Source: Cherax quadricarinatus (Eukaryota; Arthropoda; Malacostraca; Decapoda; Parastacidae). Taken from it: DNA of 64,000 bases. Shown piece by piece: positions 47,236 through 61,039 of this stretch. The first letter of the stretch is position 1. Every line of letters starts with the position of its first letter. The DNA is taken from NCBI RefSeq assembly GCF_038502225.1, contig NC_091312.1, forward strand, positions 27,405,190 through 27,469,189. The letters are read 5' to 3'. The position numbers were made by a program, and so were the translations under genes. The notes under the pieces are model-generated. The model worked only from the letters and a program-made list of their open reading frames with translations, was not told the DNA's origin and did not search any database.

Positions 47236-47660
47236 CTCCTACACCTCGTTACTTTGTCTCCTACACCCCGTTACCTTGTCTCCTACACCCCGTTACCTCG
47301 CCCTGTTGTCTCCTCCACTGTTACGTCATCTTGCTGTCTCCTCCATTGTTGCCTCGTCCTGTTGTCTTCTACAACCCGTTACCTCGTCCTATTGTCTCCT
47401 CCACTGTTACCTCGTCCTATTGTCTCCTCCACTGTTACCTCGTCCTGTTGTCTCCTCCACTGTTACCTCGTCCTATTGTCTCCTCCACTGTTACCTCGTC
47501 CTGTTGTCTCCTCCACTGTTACCTCGTCCTGTTGTCTCCTCCACTGTTACCTCGTCCTGTTGTCTTCTACATCTCGTATCCTCAACTTTTCCCTGCTTCA
47601 TCCCGTCTCCTCGTCACGTCTCCTGATCCTCGTCTCCTCCTCCTGCTCTCTGCTACACTT
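47236..47660. repeat. 28-bp pyrimidine-rich tandem array
   Basis: CTCCTCCACTGTTACCTCGT plus cctgttgt repeats regularly from about 47308 to 47570, with diverged units on both sides. Leu/Ser/Pro-rich frames are by-products. Confidence 0.93.
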
Positions 47661-47913
47661 AGTCTTTCTACTCATGCATTCTGTATTCTGATTGTTTAGT
47701 TTATTTATATCGTTACTTCCCCTTTTTCCCCTCACCCTTACACATTTCTCCTCACTTATACGTCATTTACCCCTCAATCCTAACCATTTTAGCCTACTCT
47801 TACACCATTTCCCCTCGCTCTTGCACATTTCTTGCATCATTATCCCCTTTCTCCTAAGCATTTCCTTTATAAACATTTTCTCTATTCCACGTACACTCTC
47901 CCCGCCCGTCTTC
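47661..47913. other. Pyrimidine-rich spacer, no gene
   Basis: C/T-rich sequence with no regular period; no motif recognised. Confidence 0.4.
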
Positions 47914-48508
47914 GCTGACGCAGAGTTGATACAGAGCTGACGCAGAGGTGATACAGAGCTGACGCAGAGGTGATACAGAGCTGACGCAGAGGTGATACAG
48001 AGCTGACGCAGAGGTGATACAGAGCTGACGCAGAGTTGATACAGAGCTGACGCAGAGGTGATACAGAGCTGACGCAGAGGTGATACAGAGCTGACGCAGA
48101 GGTGATACAGAGCTGACGCAGAGTTGATACAGAGCTGACGCAGAGGTGATACAGAGCTGACGCAGAGTTGATACAGAGCTGACGCAGAGGTGATACAGAG
48201 CTGACGCAGAGTTGATACAGAGCTGACGCAGAGGTGATACAGAGCTGACGCAGAGTTGATACAGAGCTGACGCAGAGGTGATACAGAGCTGACGCAGAGT
48301 TGATACAGAGCTGACGCAGAGGTGATACAGAGCTGACGCAGAGTTGATACAGAGCTGACGCAGAGGTGATACAGAGCTGACGCAGAGTTGATACAGAGCT
48401 GACGCAGAGGTGATACAGAGCTGACGCAGAGTTGATTCAGAGCTGACGCAGAGGTGATACAGAGCTGACGCAGAGTTGATTCAGAGCTGACGCAGAGGTG
48501 ATTCAGAG
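47914..48508. repeat. 22-bp satellite with a 44-bp dimer pattern, about 27 copies
   Basis: GCTGACGCAGAGGTGATACA plus ga. Units ending gaggtg and gagttg alternate strictly over 48120-48480, giving a 44-bp higher-order period; the left part is mostly the gaggtg type. Confidence 0.97.
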
Positions 48509-49062
48509 ATTACAAATTGAAGAGCTGACTTTTTTATAAATTTAATTGTGATAGCTAATCCCCTGCGGGTCACTCATCACAGAGGCGTAGAGGCTCGATC
48601 CTCCGTTTGCTAATGCTACAGCTTCTCCATCGAAGCATGGAAGGCACTATCGAAGCACTAAGTATCTTCCCGAGCCAGGAGATAGTCATTCGGGCCATAG
48701 TTGAGCCTTTCCTCCGACGACACACTGGTGGGCCCAGGTGATGAATAACAGGGCAGGTAACACCCTGCAGACTTGTATTTTATGGCTGTGGCTCGATCCT
48801 ACATCCGCTAATCGTGGCCTTGTGTCTGGCCAGTCAGACTGCTGTAAATTACTGCAACAGGTAAGACCTTCGTTACTCAGTTCGGTCAGTGAGGGTAGGC
48901 GGTTATTTGGCTGTATTTACCTGGGTGTTAGCTGACTGCCGTGGGTGGTATCCTGGGGAAGAGGATCGCTGGACCCCAATGGAAATACGTTACAGTGGCT
49001 GATTTTCATGGATTAACCTGATTACTAACCTTCCGCGTGAATAATCGCAATAAGAAGATTTT
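48509..49062. other. No identifiable gene
   Basis: Unassigned, moderately GC-rich. 'gtggctcgatcctacatccgctaat' near 48788 echoes 'aggctcgatcctccgtttgctaat' near 48590, suggesting a decayed ~200-bp duplication. Confidence 0.45.
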
Positions 49063-49167
49063 TTAGTGGTTGTTTTTGTGGCTGTTTTTGTGGTTGTTGT
49101 GGATGTGGCTATAGTTGCTGTGGCTGCGGTTGTAGTTGCTGTGATTGTGGTTGTAGTTGCTGTAGTT
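49063..49167. repeat. GTT/GCT-rich tract interrupted by a hAT element
   Basis: Imprecise repetition of 'tgtggttgtagttgctg'; it resumes after the element at 49863-49920. Confidence 0.8.
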
Positions 49168-49862
49168 CAGTGGTTCCCAAACTTTTTCAGCTTGTTACCC
49201 AATTTAACATGCAACATAAAGCATGTTACCCCTTTCACAAAATGTTGTTGTTATTGATATATATGGCTAAACGTGAACGTATACAGCCTCCCATACTCTG
49301 CTAATCCTAGCAAAACCATTGAAAACGTAAGAACCACACATACATTATATATAAAATTAATAATAGGTACAAATTCACAGTAACAGTGGGTAAATACTAA
49401 CTATATACTGCACAGGGCAGTACACATACATACCAGCTTATGTCTACCTCGGCTGATGCTCACAGATAAACTGACAGTGTGAAATAGAGGCAGCCTCAGG
49501 AAGTGAGTGACGCGTACTGGACAGGTCGATCTGGGCTACTGAGTGACTTCTGTCCTGAAGCATACTTGTCAAAATACTTTTGGGTTTCCACACACTTAGC
49601 TATATATTTCTTCTTTTCTAATACTGTATATTAGTTTTTGATGTTTATTGTTATTTGGTTTAACTTTATTACTTACTTATAATAGGTTTACTTTACAACT
49701 TTATATACTAAGACAAAGTTAACAATAATCCTCATACCGGGTACCGCATTGTTTTCTTGATTTTCAGAATTCATAACTTTTTTTCTGTTACCCCTCCATT
49801 ACCCTCCAAAAATGGTTAAATTACCCCCAGGGGGTAATTTACCCCCAGTTTGGGAACCACTG
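49168..49862. mobile_element. Non-autonomous hAT element, complete ends and target duplication
   Basis: Termini are a perfect 16-base inverted repeat, CAGTGGTTCCCAAACT, at both ends. The element is flanked by an exact 8-bp duplication, CTGTAGTT (49160-49167 and 49863-49870), the signature of hAT transposition. It is 695 bases and codes for nothing. Near the right end 'aattacccccagggggtaatt' (49830-49850) is a palindrome that may serve as a subterminal transposase site. Exact duplications imply a recent insertion. Confidence 0.95.
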
Positions 49863-49870
49863 CTGTAGTT

Positions 49871-50978
<1,108 letters not shown>

Positions 50979-51185
50979 CACATACATATTCATATACATT
51001 CGCATTTATGCTTTGTGTACAGGATGCAAGTTGTAGCAGCAAGATTTCCTGTCATCTTACTTGTTTATGAAACAGAAAGGGAAGCTGAACAGTCCTGCAA
51101 GTGCAAAACATTAAATAGGCTGCTATATTACACTTGAATCATAGTGTTGTTGCACTCTACCAACCTCCTATTAATACTACTACTA

Positions 51186-51985
<800 letters not shown>

Positions 51986-51993
51986 GTCTAGAC

Positions 51994-52028
51994 CAATGGT
52001 GAAACTCCACCCCATCTGAGAACCACTG
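51994..52028. mobile_element. 35-bp hAT remnant with near-perfect 8-bp target duplication
   Basis: Starts 'caatggtgaaactcca' and ends 'gagaaccactg', degenerate versions of hAT termini (CAGTGGTT.../...AACCACTG). Flanked by GTCTAGAC (51986-51993) and GTCTAGAT (52029-52036). It is most easily read as an element reduced to its two ends. Confidence 0.65.
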
Positions 52029-52036
52029 GTCTAGAT

Positions 52037-52376
52037 TGAAACACAAGCATGTGGCTCCACTCCCATTCGAATCAAGTATTGTTCTTCATTCCTCTGGAAT
52101 CAACCCTCGGTGGCACTCATCCTACTCTTCTTTGCCACATAAGATATTTATCCAAAAACATTTATACTGTTTTTCAGCTCACCTATTTTGGGACGGCGGC
52201 TCAGGCCTCGGATCTTGTCCAGAAAGCTGCGCCATCGATCTCAGACCCTACTGAGGATGCTTCACCATGGAGCAGACCAACTCATTCTCTCAACACTAAT
52301 GACAAGAGGGCAGATTTCTCTACCATCTTCCATTCGGTTGGCACCTAACCTACGTCCAACCAACGACTGACTTATC
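52037..52376. other. No identifiable gene
   Basis: Overlapping plus frames at 52036-52370 have no recognisable domain. Confidence 0.4.
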
Positions 52377-52427
52377 TAACCCAACCCAACCCAACCCAAC
52401 CCAACCCAACCCAACCCAACCTAACTA
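52377..52427. repeat. (CCCAA)n pentanucleotide array
   Basis: Eight to nine CCCAA units with CCTAA-like variants at the right edge (cctaactaaa). Similar to the arthropod telomere motif TTAGG/CCTAA by one base. Confidence 0.95.
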
Positions 52428-52463
52428 AAAATATAGAAAATAGCATTTGTTATTTTTTGGAAT

Positions 52464-52473
52464 ATTATTATTA

Positions 52474-52562
<89 letters not shown>
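52464..52562. repeat. (ATT)n microsatellite
   Basis: About 99 bases, facing an (AAT)n array 55 bases away. Confidence 0.97.
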
Positions 52563-52563
<1 letters not shown>

Positions 52564-52612
52564 TTCGTGAAGCGTAAGTCGCTCATTGATATAATTTAAC
52601 TAATGATGGTTA

Positions 52613-52615
52613 ACC

Positions 52616-52712
<97 letters not shown>
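52613..52712. repeat. (AAT)n microsatellite, SINE tail
   Basis: About 100 bases of AAT; on the minus strand it is the (ATT)n tail of the adjacent SINE. Confidence 0.97.
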
Positions 52713-52713
<1 letters not shown>

Positions 52714-52985
52714 CTTTATTTCTACGACCATTGTTGACATCAGTAACATACTATATACAAAGCCTCATATTGTGCAGAGTATTTCGGGGCAACTTAGATT
52801 AATTTTGTCTCCATGATGCGACCCACACCAGCCAGCTAACACTCAGGTACCTACTTACTGCTAGGTGAACAGGGACAGCAGGTGTCTTAAGAAAACACAC
52901 CCAATATTTCCACCTGTACAGGGTTTCGAACCAAAGACACTCATGTGTGTGTGAGGTGAGTACGCTACCAACTGAGCTACGGAAC
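52713..52985 (-). mobile_element. tRNA-derived SINE, minus strand
   Basis: On the minus strand the head has a canonical pol III A box, TAGCTCAGTTGG (52979-52968), and a B box GGTTCGAAACCC (52932-52921) about 36 bases further on, as in tRNA. The body follows ('gtgtgttttcttaagacacc', 'gctggctggtgtgggtcgca') and ends 'ggtcgtagaaataaag' with an (ATT)n tail. The internal promoter looks intact. Length about 273 bases without tail. The mobilising LINE is not identified. Confidence 0.88.
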
Positions 52986-53840
52986 ACGAGTAAATTTAGA
53001 GTAATTAATTTTTCTTTAACCAAACCCAAGACAGAATAAATATTAGTTTATTTTGGTCACGACTTAGGTCGTTCAGGAACTGATGTACTCTTAACGCGGT
53101 GGAAAACCAACTTGATGCTGGAGGGAGAGTGGTCGAAGACGTGCCACATGCAACAGCTTCACTCACCTTATTTATCTCAGAACTTACTGCGGGCATAAAG
53201 AAATTTCAGTGAGTCGAACACTGTTCTCGCCAGCTGAAAACAACCAACAAAAATTAGTACACGAGAATGCAATCAACAAGGAATAAAAACAACAGGTCAC
53301 CCTTAGTATTAACTCCAGAGTAAGTAAAGGTGTCCATCATAGAGCAGAGATAAGCAGCTTTAGTGCAGACACATGTCAGTGATATCTGTTTTCCTGGAGA
53401 CATCTCTGAGGAATGTTTTGAATGCAAGAGTGAAAAAAAGAGGATTTATCGGGGGAATTTCAGATTAGTAAGTAATCTATAGCTCCCGTGGATCACCGAG
53501 CGAGTTATGCAGAGGGTGGAGGAGAAAGTCAACAAGGAAGGGATAATTACGCATGAGATATTGACAAAGGAAGGGGAGAGGGAATATTCCGAGAAAAACA
53601 GCAAGATAAAGTTTGCCAAAGCATAGAAGGACAAACTTATGAGAGAGAGGATGTACTGCAGGAAGAGTTAAATATGATAAAAGAGAAGAAGATGAATATT
53701 TAGACAAGGGGTAGAAAGGAGATGATAAGCACCGGAATGCATATTGCAGTGCTAATGTTAATGAACGAAGATAACACAAAAGATTTTGATTTGAAAAATA
53801 AGTTTCTTTTCAAATTAAAAGAAAAAATTATAACTTTGCG
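52986..53840. other. No identifiable gene
   Basis: Unassigned; minus frames at 53005-53196, 53446-53634 and 53477-53779 have no domain. Confidence 0.4.
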
Positions 53841-56800
53841 AGGGAGGGAGACATCAAGGCTGGATGATCACAGCTCGTGGCGAGGGAGGGAGACATCAAG
53901 GCTGGATGATCACAGCTCGTGGCGAGGGAGGGAGACATCAAGGCTGGATGATCACAGCTCGTGGCGAGGGAGACATCAAGGCTGGATGATCACAGCTCGT
54001 GGCGAGGGAGGGAGACATCAAGGCTGGATGATCACAGCTCGTGGCGAGGGAGGGAGACATCAAGGCTGGATGATCACAGCTCGTGGCGAGGGAGGGAGAC
54101 ATCAAGGCTGGATGATCACAGCTCGTGGCGAGGGAGACATCAAGGCTGGATGATCACAGCTCGTGGCGAGGGAGGGAGACATCAAGGCTGGATGATCACA
54201 GCTCGTGGCGAGGGAGGGAGACATCAAGGCTGGATGATCACAGCTCGTGGCGAGGGAGGGAGACATCAAGGCTGGATGATCACAGCTCGTGGCGAGGGAG
54301 GGAGACATCAAGACTGGATGAGCACAGCTCGTGGCGAGGGAGGGAGACATCAAGGCTGGATGATCACAGCTCGTGGCGAGGGAGGGAGACATCAAGGCTG
54401 GATGATCACAGCTCGTGGCGAGGGAGGGAGACATCAAGGCTGGATGATCACAGCTCGTGGCGAGGGAGGGAGACATCAAGGCTGGATGATCACAGCTCGT
54501 GGCGAGGGAGGGAGACATCAAGGCTGGATGATCACAGCTCGTGGCGAGGGAGGGAGACATCAAGGCTGGATGATCACAGCTCGTGGCGAGGGAGACATCA
54601 AGGCTGGATGAGCACAGCTCGTGGCGAGGGAGGGAGACATCAAGGCTGGATGATCACAGCTCGTGGCGAGGGAGGGAGACATCAAGGCTGGATGATCACA
54701 GCTCGTGGCGAGGGAGACATCAAGGCTGGATGAGCACAGCTCGTGGCGAGGGAGGGAGACATCAAGGCTGGATGATCACAGCTCGTGGCGAGGGAGGGAG
54801 ACATCAAGGCTGGATGATCACAGCTCGTGGCGAGGGAGGGAGACATCAAGGCTGGATGATCACAACTCGTGGCGAGGGAGGGAGACATCAAGGCTGGATG
54901 ATCACAGCTCGTGGCGAGGGAGGGAGACATCAAGGCTGGATGATCACAGCTCGTGGCGAGGGAGGGAGACATCAAGGCTGGATGATCACAGCTCGTGGCG
55001 AGGGAGACATCAAGGCTGGATGAGCACAGCTCGTGGCGAGGGAGGGAGACATCAAGGCTGGATGATCACAGCTCGTGGCGAGGGAGGGAGACATCAAGGC
55101 TGGATGATCACAGCTCGTGGCGAGGGAGGGAGACATCAAGGCTGGATGATCACAACTCGTGGCGAGGGAGGGAGACATCAAGGCTGGATGATCACAGCTC
55201 GTGGCGAGGGAGGGAGACATCAAGGCTGGATGATCACAGCTCGTGGCGAGGGAGGGAGACATCAAGGCTGGATGATCACAGCTCGTGGCGAGGGAGACAT
55301 CAAGGCTGGATGAGCACAGCTCGTGGCGAGGGAGGGAGACATCAAGGCTGGATGATCACAGCTCGTGGCGAGGGAGGGAGACATCAAGGCTGGATGATCA
55401 CAGCTCGTGGCGAGGGAGGGAGACATCAAGGCTGGATGATCACAGCTCGTGGCGAGGGAGACATCAAGGCTGGATGAGCACAGCTCGTGGCGAGGGAGGG
55501 AGACATCAAGGCTGGATGATCACAGCTCGTGGCGAGGGAGGGAGACATCAAGGCTGGATGATCACAGCTCGTGGCGAGGGAGGGAGACATCAAGGCTGGA
55601 TGATCACAACTCGTGGCGAGGGAGGGAGACATCAAGGCTGGATGATCACAGCTCGTGGCGAGGGAGGGAGACATCAAGGCTGGATGATCACAGCTCGTGG
55701 CGAGGGAGGGAGACATCAAGGCTGGATGATCACAGCTCGTGGCGAGGGAGGGAGACATCAAGGCTGGATGATCACAGCTCGTGGCGAGGGAGACATCAAG
55801 GCTGGATGAGCACAGCTCGTGGCGAGGGAGGGAGACATCAACGCTGGATGATCACAGCTCGTGGCGAGGGAGGGAGACATCAAGGCTGGATGATCACAGC
55901 TCGTGGCGAGGGAGGGAGACATCAAGGCTGGATGATCACAACTCGTGGCGAGGGAGGGAGACATCAAGGCTGGATGATCACAGCTCGTGGCGAGGGAGGG
56001 AGACATCAAGGCTGGATGATCACAGCTCGTGGCGAGGGAAGGAGACATCAAGGCTGGATGATCACAGCTCGTGGCGAGGGAGGGAGACATCAAGGCTGGA
56101 TGATCACAGCTCGTGGCGAGGGAGGGAGACATCAAGGCTGGATGATCACAGCTCGTGGCGAGGGAGGGAGACATCAAGGTTGGATGATCACAGCTCGTGG
56201 CGAGGGAGGGAGACATCAAGGCTGGATGATCACAGCTCGTGGCGAGGGAGGGAGACATCAAGGCTGGATGAGCACAGCTCGTGGCGAGGGAGGGAGACAT
56301 CAAGGCTGGATGATCACAGCTCGTGGCGAGGGAGGGAGACATCAAGGCTGGATGATCACAGCTCGTGGCGAGGGAGGGAGACATCAAGGCTGGATGATCA
56401 CAGCTCGTGGCGAGGGAGGGAGACATCAAGGCTGGATGAGCACAGCTCGTGGCGAGGGAGGGAGACATCAAGGCTGGATGATCACAGCTCGTGGCGAGGG
56501 AGGGAGACATCAAGGCTGGATGATCACAGCTCGTGGCGAGGGAGGGAGACATCAAGGCTGGATGAGCACAGCTCGTGGCGAGGGAGGGAGACATCAAGGC
56601 TGGATGATCACAGCTCGTGGCGAGGGAGGGAGACATCAAGGCTGGATGATCACAGCTCGTGGCGAGGGAGACATCAAGGCTGGATGAGCACAGCTCGTGG
56701 CGAGGGAGGGAGACATCAAGGCTGGATGATCACAGCTCGTGGCGAGGGAGGGAGACATCAAGGCTGGATGATCACAGCTCGTGGCGAGGGAGGGAGACAT

Positions 56801-58283
56801 CAAGGCTGGATGATCACAACTCGTGGCGAGGGAGGGAGACATCAAGGCTGGATGATCACAGCTCGTGGCGAGGGAGGGAGACATCAAGGCTGGATGATCA
56901 CAGCTCGTGGCGAGGGAGGGAGACATCAAGGCTGGATGATCACAGCTCGTGGCGAGGGAGACATCAAGGCTGGATGAGCACAGCTCGTGGCGAGGGAGGG
57001 AGACATCAAGGCTGGATGATCACAGCTCGTGGCGAGGGAGGGAGACATCAAGGCTGGATGATCACAGCTCGTGGCGAGGGAGGGAGACATCAAGGCTGGA
57101 TGATCACAGCTCGTGGCGAGGGAGACATCAAGGCTGGATGAGCACAGCTCGTGGCGAGGGAGGGAGACATCAAGGCTGGATGATCACAGCTCGTGGCGAG
57201 GGAGGGAGACATCAAGGCTGGATGATCACAGCTCGTGGCGAGGGAGGGAGACATCAAGGCTGGATGATCACAACTCGTGGCGAGGGAGGGAGACATCAAG
57301 GCTGGATGATCACAGCTCGTGGCGAGGGAGGGAGACATCAAGGCTGGATGATCACAGCTCGTGGCGAGGGAGGGAGACATCAAGGCTGGATGATCACAGC
57401 TCGTGGCGAGGGAGGGAGACATCAAGGCTGGATGATCACAGCTCGTGGCGAGGGAGACATCAAGGCTGGATGAGCACAGCTCGTGGCGAGGGAGGGAGAC
57501 ATCAACGCTGGATGATCACAGCTCGTGGCGAGGGAGGGAGACATCAAGGCTGGATGATCACAGCTCGTGGCGAGGGAGGGAGACATCAAGGCTGGATGAT
57601 CACAACTCGTGGCGAGGGAGGGAGACATCAAGGCTGGATGATCACAGCTCGTGGCGAGGGAGGGAGACATCAAGGCTGGATGATCACAGCTCGTGGCGAG
57701 GGAAGGAGACATCAAGGCTGGATGATCACAGCTCGTGGCGAGGGAGGGAGACATCAAGGCTGGATGATCACAGCTCGTGGCGAGGGAGGGAGACATCAAG
57801 GCTGGATGATCACAGCTCGTGGCGAGGGAGGGAGACATCAAGGTTGGATGATCACAGCTCGTGGCGAGGGAGGGAGACATCAAGGCTGGATGATCACAGC
57901 TCGTGGCGAGGGAGGGAGACATCAAGGCTGGATGAGCACAGCTCGTGGCGAGGGAGGGAGACATCAAGGCTGGATGATCACAGCTCGTGGCGAGGGAGGG
58001 AGACATCAAGGCTGGATGATCACAGCTCGTGGCGAGGGAGGGAGACATCAAGGCTGGATGATCACAGCTCGTGGCGAGGGAGGGAGACATCAAGGCTGGA
58101 TGAGCACAGCTCGTGGCGAGGGAGGGAGACATCAAGGCTGGATGATCACAGCTCGTGGCGAGGGAGGGAGACATCAAGGCTGGATGATCACAGCTCGTGG
58201 CGAGGGAGGGAGACATCAAGGCTGGATGAGCACAGCTCGTGGCGAGGGAGGGAGACATCAAGGCTGGATGATCACAGCTCGTG
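53841..58283. repeat. 42/38-bp minisatellite, about 107 units, nested higher-order duplications
   Basis: The 42-bp unit contains GGAGACATCAAGGCTGGATG and 'atcacagctcgtggcgaggg'; a 38-bp variant lacks one 'ggga'. Marked variants (gatgaGcac, cacaActcg, aacgctgg, aaggTtgg, ggaAgg) recur in fixed order. A 290-bp block (six 42 + one 38) is repeated at 54705 and 54995. A 1,664-bp block (36 long + 4 short units) starting near 54995 is repeated from 56659 with the same order of variants. Because 42 bp is 14 codons, frames up to 412 codons appear on both strands, but 38-bp units shift them. Confidence 0.98.
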
Positions 58284-58765
58284 CACCAGGAAGACAGTCC
58301 GAACAAGAACAATAGAAAATAATTATGAGAGCAAAGTGAAGTAAGAGAACATTAGAGGCAGAGGAGAGCACCTGAGTGGGTGAGTGAGGAGCCCTCGCTA
58401 ATTAGGGTGACGCTGGAGCGAGTAAAAATAGACGGTTAAGAGGCGATGGGCAGTGTGAGACACGATAGACGCTCGAAAGACAGTGTGAGAGGCAATAGAC
58501 AGGTTAAGAAGCGATACAATTGAGAGAATTTCTTGTGCATCAGTACATCTGGCCCGGAGAGACATACAAGGGAAAGTGGGCACTTTACATTGTGTTTTTC
58601 AGTGTAAATTAGCCAGGTGAGGGAAACCAGAAAAGTGGCGTAAGAGGAAGCTAAACAGGATACATAAGACACATTTTGGTACTGTATACCATTAATATAA
58701 AGGACAGCATACAAATGAACATAATGGCTGCATAAACTGAGTAACATATTATACTATTTCATGAA
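58284..58765. other. No identifiable gene
   Basis: Purine-rich start, otherwise unassigned. 'ggcgatgggcagtgtgagac' and 'gacagtgtgagaggcaatag' near 58450-58500 form two to three degenerate short repeats. Confidence 0.4.
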
Positions 58766-59674
58766 CAGTGGAACCTCAAATTTCGAACTTATCGCTTATC
58801 GAACTCTTCGAAAATAGAACCCTTTTCTCGAACCAACTTTGTCCCTGTTATCGAACTCGCCCCTATTTTCGAACCGCCTGGTACCGGACCTGTCCAGCAG
58901 CCCACTCTGTCCATGTCCCTACGCAGGCTCCGTGAGCCAGTCTGGTTTTGTTGATGCTTGAGTGAGCACTAACCTGTGCTCTCACTCAAACATTTTACGA
59001 TTATTTTATTGTGTTTAGTGCTTGTGGGACAGTAAAATAAGCTAGTGGTGCCCCTGTGGTAAAGAAAGTGAGAAACACCATACATGTGAAGAAGGAAATA
59101 ATGCAGAAGTGGAATGATGTCCAAATGTTTGTGGAGAAGTACCACCGTGAGAAAGCTGAAACAAGCCATCTTTGCAAGAAGTTCAGTGACAGAACCATGT
59201 CCCATTTTAGGGAAATCTTAAAGAAACACCAGAAACAGAGGACTGTGGACAGTTATTTTGTGAGACAGGGGTCCAGTGGCATTAAAAGACAGAGAAGGGA
59301 AGTAACCCCAGAGAGGGCTTTGATACCTGAAGTCCTCATGGAGGGGGATTCTCCTTCCAAACACTAACCCCTAATCCCCCTCTCCTCCTCCCTATCTTCC
59401 AGATGCCATCACCAATCTTCAATAAAGGTAAGTAAAATGTTATTTTATATGTTTATTTAAATTTATTAATACATAATTGAACACTATATTTGTTGTATGT
59501 AAAACTATAATTAATCGCTATAAAATGTATTTTTTGTGAATAATTTTGGGTTTCTGGAACGGATTAATTGTATTTCCATTATTTCTTATGGGAAATATTA
59601 CTTTGCTTTTCAGACTTTTCGAATTTAGAACTAACTCCTGGAACCGATTAAGTTCGATATTTAAGGTTCCACTG
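58766..59674 (+). mobile_element. Tigger/pogo-like DNA transposon, internally deleted, 909 bp
   Basis: The left terminus CAGTGGAACCTCAAATTTCG and right terminus (reverse complement CAGTGGAACCTTAAATATCG) are inverted repeats with two mismatches, extending to 'aactta'. A TA follows the right end as expected of Tc1/mariner/pogo target duplication; the left flank reads AA, so one side has mutated. The interior keeps only the C-terminal end of the transposase. Confidence 0.88.
59056..59367 (+). pseudogene. Tigger-like transposase C-terminal remnant
   Basis: A 103-codon frame reads 'KWNDVQMFVEKYHREKAETS', 'LCKKFSDRTMSHFREILKKH' and 'QKQRTVDSYFV', and ends 'VLMEGDSPSKH'. The 'MSHFREILK..QKQ..LD.F' stretch and 'MEGDSPSK' ending match the extreme C-terminus of Tigger/pogo transposases. 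The DNA-binding helix-turn-helix and DDE catalytic domains are deleted, so the remnant cannot transpose anything. Confidence 0.75.
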
Positions 59675-59931
59675 TATGAGTGTATGGGACAGACGAATGT
59701 ATTTATGTCCTTAAGATAATGCAAACTGTTGCTTCTTCCCTAGTTTAGGCAGATGACAGGACTCGACCTGTCATCTCTACCCATAAAGGTCACCCTTAAA
59801 AACTAATTAACCCCAGGCACCCATACTTTCACGTTATGGTCTGACATAATGAATTCAAAGAAGCATATATAAGTTTGCTTACAAGAAACGGGGGTAAACC
59901 TATCCTAGTGCTCTGTAATACTTCCCAGAAC
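59675..59931. other. No identifiable feature
   Basis: Unassigned sequence between the Tigger-like element and the 16-bp array. Confidence 0.4.
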
Positions 59932-60152
59932 CCTGTGCATCTCTAGGTTTGTGCATCTCTAGTTCTGTGCATCTCTAGTTCTGTGCATCTCTAGGCTTGT
60001 GCATCTCTAGTCCTGTGTATCTCTAGGCTTGTGTATCTCTAGTCCTGTGTATCTCTAGGCTTGTGTATCTCTAGTCCTGTGCATCTCTAGTCCTGTGCAT
60101 CTCTAGTTCTATGCATCTCTAGTCCTGTGTATCTCTAGTCCTGTGCAACTGT
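59932..60152. repeat. 16-bp tandem array, about 13 copies
   Basis: GTGCATCTCTAGTTCT-type units with gtgtat/gtgcat and tcct/gctt variants. Confidence 0.95.
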
Positions 60153-61039
60153 AGTCTTGAATATAGTGATAACAAAATATGCAGAACGTTTGTGTCTTTA
60201 AGATATATTTGTCTAAAATACTCATTATGAAAGCTGTGAAACAATAACCAAAGATACACTTCTGATATACAGTATGTTCCATATTAAAATGAACGTGAAT
60301 ATCTTTCATGCAATCAAGACATAATAATTTCATGTGGTGGGTAAAAACTTTCTGATTAAAAATTTTCTCACGTTCATTTGGTATTACCCAGATTTCTTGC
60401 GAGGAATGTCAGGAATTGAATGTTGGACGAATAGACAAACAATTGAATGCAAGAATTAAACAACATTAATGCAGCGTCAGAACTGGCCAGTCTGCACTGT
60501 AATTTTAAATTCCTTGAATTATTTTAACTTCAATTTAACGCTCAGGTATTTCTGTCCTCTTATTTTTCAGTGTTGCATATTTTTTTTCCATGATTGTCAT
60601 GTGTTTTTTAGTGATTTCTTGACACTCCCTCTCCACCCCAACTCTCTCTCTCTCTCTTTCACACACACACACACACTGGTGTATTGCGAGGCTTTCCATA
60701 GAAACATGAACCAAAATATCATAGGTGTTGTGTGTGCGCAAGACTACTAGTAAACAACTTGTGTAAAACTATGAAATCTTGTCTTCTTTTGCATGATAAA
60801 AATGGGGACAAATCTAGTCAAAATATCTAAAATAATATACTCTACCTGAAGTGAGGAATAAAAGTCAATATACCATGGCTTGAAAAAACATAGCTCACCC
60901 AGGTATTAGAGATGCAACCAGACATGGTTTAGGTCCCTCCTGAATCATATTATCAAGAGCCATCTTCATCATGGTTGACGATCGAATAAAACATTATTTA
61001 ATTTCAACTTTATTTTGCAAGATAGTAAAATACCTGAAT
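60153..61039. other. No gene; short (TC)n and (CA)n
   Basis: (TC)n at 60643-60658 and (CA)n at 60660-60675. The 93-codon plus frame at 60469-60750 is Phe/Cys-rich with no domain. Confidence 0.45.

Noticed and set aside
47175..47699. Overlapping Leu/Ser/Pro-rich frames resembling a membrane protein
   Set aside because: All three frames are open over a 28-bp CT-rich array; no gene signal.
53961..58344. Very long open frames (up to 412 codons) with 14-residue repeats on both strands
   Set aside because: They exist only because the satellite unit is 42 bp (14 codons) without stops. 38-bp units shift the frame repeatedly and both strands are equally open. No start context, signal or known domain.
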